Shown here piece by piece: positions 24,801-33,800 of a DNA stretch of 64,000 bases. The translations under genes were made by a program, and so were the position numbers. Position 1 is the stretch's first letter, and each line of letters starts with the position of its first letter. Source of the DNA: Aplectana chamaeleonis (lineage: Eukaryota > Nematoda > Chromadorea > Rhabditida > Cosmocercidae); NCBI GenBank assembly GCA_029168955.1, contig JAPDOI010000143.1, forward strand, positions 186,001 through 250,000. The letters are read 5' to 3'. Below the pieces are notes generated by a model that saw only the letters and a program-made list of their open reading frames with translations, searched no databases and was not told the DNA's origin.

Positions 24801-27800
24801 TTTTAGAAGGAATAGATACTTGCAATGTCTATGTTGTGGTGATTTAGGGAGAGATAAGGACACGTATGGGAAAATCTGAGCAAGTTTGCAGCCGAATGTA
24901 AATTTGCGAACCAAAATAATAGGAATGAGGGAAAGGATCGCAGTAGAAGCGGTGAAAAAATGTCTCTTGCGCTCCAATGCGAACGTCGCTATCGCCGTGA
25001 CGCGCTCGTCGAAAATTCGTGTGAGTGTAGTTAACGCGCTCCACTGACAATAATTTCGGTGACACCTCGACAAATGGTTGTCAACTGATCCTGGGCGGGG
25101 GGTTCGCTGCCGACTATTTGCCGAAGCACCGTGTCCTAAGACTGCCTAAGATTGAAAAAAAAACATGGTGTCACATTAAAAGCTTAGTGTAATTGCACGA
25201 TTTGCACGGAACCGCACGTCTGGGTGGCTAACCGCACTTAACCCACCCTAACCAGCCGCTCCGAGGTGGGTTGGACTCTAGCCCACCCGTGACCCAGAGA
25301 TAGCCAAACCGAAGTTTGATGAATCGCTGGTTTGCAACCAACCCGAAACAAACCCTAACCAAACCAGCGGAAACGCGTTCATGAATCGCTCCCCGGTAGA
25401 AAACGAGCCAGGAGCGGCGAAACAGCGACTGCAAACCAGCGTTCCAAACACGTTTGCTGCCCCAGATCCGCCCCTCGGCATGTTTACCTATCGTAGCCTA
25501 CAATAATCCTTAAAATTTCGACAACCAAACCCCAGATTCGTGTTCAGCACCCCAGATTACCTCTAGCAAAATTAAAAACACCCTAAAAATTTCATGGGGG
25601 GGGTACACTTACCTTTTCAAACCGCTCATAACTCCTTTCAGAGTGGGTCTAGGCAGCTGCGATGGGCATATTCAGACTTTTCGTCCGAAATGGTTCTAGA
25701 AAAGTACATTTCATTTGGAATTGTTACTATGACTCATAGTGGTTCACTTGTTAGCACACCAAGCTAGAAATGACATTTAACGCAAGTTACGAGCATCGAA
25801 CCTCACCTAACTGATGTGAAACGTTGCACCGGAACTCGTCCGTGCTTTAGTTGGACACCCTTCTTCTTATCAACCACAGTGTAGTTTCTTCTTAAAGGCG
25901 TTGAAAGGTGGCAACATCACACTGCTTCTTCTACATATCACGAGCAGACAGAGAAGTAGGTCTGGCAGAGCATGAAAATATATGCAATGAATCTCACCCA
26001 AAATTGTGAAAGTCAGGGCATTTATCTAGAATCGACTCAACGATCCTGTGCACGTAGGCTTTGGGGTATGAAGAAGGACCGCAACGTAGATCCGCCAGAG
26101 TTACGCGGGAGCGCCTTGGCAGATCTCCCTCACTTTCATGAACCGTAGGAGGCAGAACAGCAAGGATCGGGGTGTGAGGGGCACAGGACAGGTACTCAGA
26201 CACGAATCTCGTGTAATCAATTTGTTGTAGCCTCTTTCGCGTGAGCTCGGAGGTGGCCCATCTTTGACGATCCAATGTAGAAATAGCAGTATGGAGCGGT
26301 GTGGGAATCTTACGGTGGTGTAGATCAGATGACAGAGGCGGGTGGTTGGGATTTGCGGCATTCTTGACTATGCCAATGCAGAACTGTTGGGACTGCAGTT
26401 GGCAGTGCTGTTTGACAGGGAGTATTGCACATTTTTGATGAAGATGGGGTATGGGCGTTGACCTTGGGCAGCCAGTGATGACACGTAGTGCAGAGTTCTG
26501 TACGCATTGAAGCTTGTTCCAGGACATCCCCGACAGATGTCAAATCTAAGGGTCTCTCCTTTAAAGTCAGTCAGAGAGACAGACAGCGGCAGTCAGATCA
26601 GCTGCTACGACCAGACTTCTGCCGGCGGGAGCTTTCCTATTGAAACCAGCTAGTGAGTGACAGCGAGTGTTCATTGATTGACGTTAGTGCGGTGATAGTT
26701 GAGTGCGCCTTTTTGAAGCCGTTGATGCACGTTTTGCTGTAGTGCGCCTTGGTGATGCGGGTTTATGATTTTTTCCTCCAACTTAGCGATGAAGGATGGA
26801 AGGGATATGGGACGATGTGACGTTGCTTTAAAGGCAGTGTTCACGATGAATATCGCACTGAAGTTGGACACAAAAATGGGATTGTTTGGTCGTGAGGTAA
26901 CTAATAGTGAAGAAACCGGGAAGAAAAACGTCCAGAATAAGTCAAAATAACGGTTTATAAATTCAGGGTGTGGACGAGATTCATGAGCCCTGCCGATTCC
27001 GGCAAGCGCGCGCTAATCGCGAAATCTGCGCGAATCGATAATGCTAACTGCGGCAGAGTTGTTTGGCAATTTGCCATCGAAATGTGTGCGGCGCCACAAG
27101 CTCGTCCGATTGGGGGCGGACCGGGATAGAGGGGGCGCTCCGGGAGAGTTTTCAAAGCCGTTTGTATTTACTTCTGGCTAGTTTTTGTTGCTTTCTTCGA
27201 CCCTATCCTCTACAGCACCTGCCAACTTAGTGTTTCACTCGGAGACCTCCTGAACGGGATTTATCGTGAACACTGCCTTTAACCTTGGCTTTGCCTGGCT
27301 TTGGAATGGGAAGAACGACAGCTTGTTCCCAACGAGCGGGAATAATTCCACTGCTAAATGGCGAATAGATAAGATCGCTGAGTACCTTTTCGTACTGTTC
27401 CGGCAAGTGCTTCAGATGAACGGCTTAGATGCCGTCTGGTCCTTCTGCCCTCGAACTCTTCATCGATTTGATGATGGCGGAGACAGTAGAGGCAGTTATA
27501 GCCGGTACGTCATGGGGCTGAGTTCTCTGATCGCACGTAGGGTGCACCTGTGCTCTGTATTGCGGCGTGAAGAAGCAGAAACGTAAAGTTTCCCCAGCTG
27601 ACAAGCAGCTTTGTAGCCGAATTCAAGTTTGCCTGATGGGGACTCAAGATATTTCGTGCAGGTGCCTTTTTTTCCCTGATAACTGCTTGAGAAGACTCTA
27701 TGCTTGTTTTTCATCGGTCTTGAAGTTGATGGAGTCGGTGGAATCCTTTCAGCGTTTCTGCTTATAGTCATTCAGCAGTTTGGAGATTTACTCGGGTAGC

Positions 27801-30800
27801 TGTGTAATGTGCGGGTCAGAAGGATCGGTTCTGCGTCTGTCATCCCGTTCCGTGATTAGCTCCAGGGCTTCCTTTGGCACGTTAGGGTGGCACGTTCTAA
27901 CGCGACCGATGGGGATGGCTATCCTGGAGGCGTCGCATATGGTGTCGACGACGAACTTCTCTTTGTCATGTACAGAGCCAGCTAGCGGATAGTTGGCTAC
28001 CCGGCTGAGTAGCACGTTTTTAAACAGGACCCAGTTAGCCTTACGATAGTTAGTGTACGATTTGCTACGAGAGCCAGAAGAAGGTTCCAGATGGACTGTT
28101 AAGAGACAGATCCAATGACGTGCATACAGGTACATGATCGCTGACTATGGCAACATGTGGACCAGCTGCAAGACATAACAAGTGAAGAGGGAACAAACGT
28201 GACATCCGGTGAAAAGGAAGGAGACATCCGTGACACCCTTTAAACTACGCACCAACCCGGAGTTTCCCTCTCCTTCCAAAATCAGGGGAGCTGAGGGTCC
28301 TAGAAAGTGTACCTCCCACAAAATTCAGAGCTCCGAATTGATTATAGCCCTATGTTTCAGAGTTTGGAAAATTGCGTCACCGGACGAGTTCCGGTGGGAC
28401 TGAGTTGAAATAGGAATTCTGCGCCTCACGGGAAGGTTAATTTGGGAAAGTGGCCGTTCCGAACAAAATGCAACTTTTCAGAATCAATTTCTGACGAAAA
28501 ATTCGAATTTGACCTCCCTAGCTGCACTCCTTCCCTTTAGACAGAGCTAGGATTGTTTTTACAGTTTGACTTACATGCGCATTGCATCTTATAGCTTATG
28601 GATCCCTAGAGCACTCTGGGGTGGAGCGATCTCTACCTTGATACAGAAATCGCCCTATAATTCGATTGCTCACGCAGATATGTTGCAGTAATGCACGAAA
28701 GGGCGCGTCAACATGAGGCTTTACGGGGCTCAGCCAGCATGGCTACTAGGTGCAGTGGGAGTGCCCGTCGTTAATGGTGAAGTGAGGTAACTAGTTGAAT
28801 TCCTTGCCGCTACAATTTTTTGCACTTTTGTAAAGGCCCATTTTTATTCATCATCCAATGTGTTAATGAGCGACAAGGGAGAGCCTTTTAATCGAAAAAT
28901 CACGTGCAATGGTCGTGAAGGTTTGACCTCTACAGTTACTTCTTTAATGTAAAAAATGGTCATGCTGCAAATTTATAACTAAAGTGAATGTTCTACGTGC
29001 AGAAATGGTGAAAACAAAGGTGCCTTTCGCAACGAGAACAACTAATTTCCGGGCAGCTATCAAAGTCGCAGTCCTACTAATCGTGGGGAGAAACAGCACT
29101 GAACGGGACTGATGAACCCTGTCACATACTCTGAGTATGCGAAAACTTGACAACAAGCAACAAAAAACAAAACAAACTGGAACGACATAAGAGATATCAT
29201 TAGGATAAACGGGTTTCCTTTCAGGAACCTGTGATAGGTTGCGGTGGGCAAATGATCTTAATGAACTGCAACCCAACAACATAGCCCAAAAACTGAGAAG
29301 GGACCTCACCTACATAACCCTGTAAAATGTTTTAGCCGGAAAATTCTCTCGGTCTCTGGAGTTCTATAGAAGGAAACCCTTTCGGTTTTTTGCGGTTCCA
29401 AAAATCGAAGTTCATCTTCGCTCGAAGCTTGTTTAGGTTAACTACTAGGGGCGATGAGCACGTTTATTGAGGTCATTTTTCAGTCTCAAGAAAGATTGAA
29501 GTAGGTTACTGTAGGCATAATGAGAATTAACTATGCTAGTCTACCAACAAATGACTGCAACACTATTAAGAGAAATGGAGCGCAGCTTTAAAGGCCAAAT
29601 TCGAAAGTTTTCGTTGAAACATGGTCTCAGAAAATTGTATTTGGTTTGGAATGGCCACTTTCTCCAAGAACCTTCCCTTGGCAGCTCTCCAACATTTATG
29701 CTGGTTTCTGTGCGTCATGGTCGACCGAGCCATTAATGAATCCATGCGCTGATTTATTTTTGTCAGTTGGATTTATTACAGCTGAGCGCAATCGAGGTGC
29801 AACAGTGAATGGCACAGGAGTAAGTCCCATAATGAATGCTGGTATTGCTATGGCTAGCACGCCGACGTCGGTTTCGACAATGTCAGCGACAGCACGCTGT
29901 GCGTTATTTTATACGATTAGTAGCTAGACTTTATTTCTCATTTAATAAGGTCTTTGGAACATTTTGTAGAACTTGAGGTGAATTAGTCCTGATGATATGC
30001 TTGGTTGTCCACTAGGGTGGAATCAGCAGCATTCGTGCATCGTCCCTAAAAGAGGCGTGCACTATCATTGTTCTGCAGGAGCTAGAAAAACGATTTCTTG
30101 TTTGCGATTGGGTGAAGTGTCGTATACGCCGTTAGAAAAACTGGCAAGTATTTGAGCAATCCAGAGTATCTAGGAACTGAGATTTCCTGTTGAAGGGCTA
30201 GGATCGTGACCTCCACAGAAAAACATATGTTTTCATGGCTGCGCACGCGGTGGTCTCCCAATGGCGTGGAAGCTTTAGACTTTCCGTCCAAATGTCCAAT
30301 TTAGCCCGTCCAAATGTTCTTTAATTCTTATGCAAAGCGGCCTGCCAGTTTCCCTTATGTAGTCCCTTCTAAATTGGCGGCAATGGTTGCGATAGACAAC
30401 CCCAGTGGCCATACGATCACCCTCCTTCCCAAAAGGGCAGACTACACAAGTCGGTGTAACGCAAAGTCTGTCATATAGGCGGTTTGCCCTTTTGGGAAGG
30501 AAGGTGATTGTATGGCCACTGGGGTTTTCTACCGCATCCATTGCCGCCAACGTGGAGACGACTACATAGGAGAAACTGGCAGGCGGCTTTGCGTAAGAAT
30601 CAAAGAACATTTGGACGGGCTAAATAAGTCTAAAGTTTCGGCGCCATTGGGAGACCACCGCGTGCCCAGCCATGGAAACATATGTTTCCCTGTGGAGGTC
30701 ACGATCTCAGCCCGTGAATGTGAAATCTCAGCGCGCAGAACTCTCGAAGCACTTTGGATCGCCGCCGAAACACCAAAAATTAAATGAAAAGACGAATGTG

Positions 30801-33800
30801 TTGAGGTGACGAAGAAGCTGGCGCCCTTCGTCGACCTATGTGCATTCTGGCCTATCGGTTGATCGGTGGGCGAGCCCCGTGTGCAGGTGGTCCCGAGGGT
30901 TCTTACCAGTTAGTCCCCCTCACCAGTTCCATCTGAGGCTGTTGGGTCAATCGGTCCCTTCAAAAGGTTGTTAGTTACTATGGCATCATGTCGTTTGCTC
31001 ACTTCCGCGCGAATATTAGCCTGTAGAATGAAATGGGGTTTGATGGGGTAGTATTTCGGAGATGGTTTCGGTTTTTCCATGCTCTGAAGACGGCGAAACT
31101 CGTTGATACGTAAGATGAATAAAGGAGTGTACAACAATCTTGGTCGGTGCTGCAAGGAAATCGAGGGTCAATTCGTAGTGTTGATCTATTCGGGGGAATA
31201 AAATCGCTTACTACTTGGAATGTTACTTGGCATTTTTTTTGAAAGGAAAAAAGGGTGGGAAATGGGGGAGGAGCGAAGCGTGTGATTGGACGAAACATGG
31301 GGTCGAGCAGGAGTCATTTCGGTGTCTCTGACCGTCTTATCCTTTTCTGAGGCGGCCGTACACTTCCGCTATGATGCACACGTCGTCGCCGGAGTATCTG
31401 GTCGCGTCAGAGAAGCAGACAACGGCCGGAGACGTAGGGAGTGGGCTATTGCTAGCCCGTATTTCGTCCAATCATGCGCTTGGCTCCTCCCCCTTTTCCT
31501 CGCCTCTTATGCGTTGGAAAGTATACAACCACCCAAGCTAGTATCAAGCGCCCATTTCTATTGGTTAACGCTTTCTGTGTCAAGGTCCATGCAAAGTCAA
31601 GCACACTGGCCACTTTAAAGATCCATTTCTATTAAAATATATTTTCGTAATGGGAAAGTTATGAATGCGCATCATTGTATGCAGTATCCAGAGACATAAT
31701 TGAATATAATATTGAATGCAAGAGTTTGATTTCTTGCCGGAAATGCAGTTTTCAGATGTGTGCTGATGGATATAGGGTTCGCGCAATAATTTTAGGTCTG
31801 ATGAATGAACGGGGCTGCGACGGGAGATCATCCCGCGCGAATCGAAACCCCATTTTCCAGTGAGGCCGCCAACCCCACGCTTCCAGCCGCCTGGCCCATG
31901 CGTTAAACTAAATCGAAAACGGAGACCATAAATATTTTCTTTTAGGGTTTACAGCTCGTCCTATTTCAAATCTTTTTTGAAACCTTTCGTTTTAGTGCCA
32001 GTCACCCCATCTCCTGGTGGAATGTATATGTCCTCATTTGGCCATCAAATTATGCCCCCGTTTGGTCAGCAGCTTGCTGCCGCCGTCACACCAAGCGCTA
32101 CCGCAGCACCTTCACCACAACAACAACCGCAACAGCATACGAAAATCTCCCAGCCGCTTGTGAAGTCTGAAGGTTTGTTGAAAGCTGTTTCCTCTTTGTA
32201 TTGGAAGAAGATGATATCTGACTTTGTGCAGAACCAACAACGCCAAGTGGAGTTTTGTCTGCGCCCAAGACAATGCAGTCACCTGCTGCTCAGAATCTCC
32301 AACGGCAGCCGTTTGGAATGCAAATGATGCAGTCGGGAACAGGTGAGAGCATCAAGTGGTTTACAACTGTTCGTGAAAACTACATTGGCTGATTTAGGTC
32401 AGCACCAGGCGGCTATGATGCAAGCAGCTGCTCAGGCACACATGGCCCAAATGCAGCATCTATACATGCAGCAAATGGCGGCAGGTGCAAGAGGCGGCCA
32501 GTTTCCGGTACTAGATGGCCACCATGGTAGTGTTGACTTCTTAATATCAAACGTATTTCAGATGGCTGGTACTTCTGCTGGAGCGCATGAGATGGCCCAG
32601 CTGGTCGCCTTGCAAGGTAAGCGGTTTCAGCAAACTAAAGAAAACTGCAGTGCTCCACTGGAAACTTTTTGTTGTACGGTTGAGCTCATTGAAGGCGCAG
32701 ATAGTGCGCGGCGTTGGCACGTTATTGGTGTGGTAGAACGAACCCGCATGCAACGGAACAAATGCTGTTTTTGTTCGATTTCTGAACAAATTTTGAATGA
32801 TCGAAAAATATCGGTTTTCGTAGGTAATCGAGTTCGGATATTCGAGAAAGCGAGGCTTCAAATGTGTTCTGTTCCTAATGCAGGATCATATAACAATACG
32901 TTATTGGAAAGTGGTGTCATTCGGGATATGACAGTGGTTAGGAGAACCTGCTGCGACGTCACGCATCAGGGGTCGTTTATACCTCCGCCGCCAATCAGCA
33001 GCGCATAGAAGTGCACCGATCTGCGGCGGAAGTGTTAATGACCCCTTAGACGCGAGTCGCAGAATCCCCAGCGGAGTGCTGCGATGTTTGTGCAGAGCGC
33101 AACAGTAGATTCTCCAAATAGCCAGCAGAAATTTTTGGTAACGTCCATAGCTAGCTCCGAGCGTCAAGCGACGCCGGGGGTTTGCACCATTAGCATTTGC
33201 TATGGATTTCACTCCATGACGACCTTTGCAGCCGGCGTCCTACTGATGTTGGTGGCATCGTAGTTGCAGCGGCTTTCACTAATACTATTAATACTATCGT
33301 TAACCACTCGCGGTTGAGCGTTGTGCGCCAGCGGTTGAGTGTTTTGCGTCAGCGTTTCAGCGACATGATGCTTGCGTTTGCAATTACGGTGATATTGTGA
33401 AACGGTATGCATACGGCCTCAGGTTTGTGCGTTCTTATCCCGTTCGAGGAAGGAGTAGAGGCGTGGTGTTGTTGACCGAATACGCAGAAAGGGAGGAGAC
33501 TCGAACGATTCCGCCTGGTATACGCGACGCGCGTGGCCGAAAGAGACTGCGTTCAAGTTGCCGCTGGAGCGCGTTGACCGCGTGCTTTTTTCAGGGTTCA
33601 CGGTAATGCGCTGAGGCGGCGACGTAATTGAACGCAGCGGCTTTTCTTCGAGCGCGCTGCGTTTACCAGGCAAACTCGTTCGGGACTAATCCCTTTCTGT
33701 GCACCCAGTGAAAAAGTCGGCAGTGAAAAAGTTTCATTAAAGTCTTCCCTATTAGAATTCCGCAAGCAGCGATTCATTAAAATGAGTGGAAAAGTGAGGC

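Larger units (their letters stand above)
22755..31995. other. Largest intron of the zinc-finger gene (9.2 kb)
   Basis: Order: family R (22880-24345); a lone AGGCAGCG MITE end at 24353; a 944-bp TIR element (24446-25389); family R (25495-25760); a LINE relic (25991-28165); 11.2-kb-type repeat (28436-28525); anonymous sequence 28530-29580; a candidate exon 29782-29898; a GIY-YIG pair (30085-30840); a foldback (31244-31506); a repeat at 31785-31930 also present at 45735-45885. Confidence 0.55.

Noticed and set aside
28944..29309. 121-codon - strand frame with hydrophobic stretches
   Set aside because: No splice sites or homology recognised, AT-rich intronic DNA; chance frame.
32343..33008. 221-codon + strand frame read as one exon
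   Set aside because: It runs through two real exons (32398-32507, 32562-32616) and their introns, then into a short TIR element. The splice sites and phases support separate exons.
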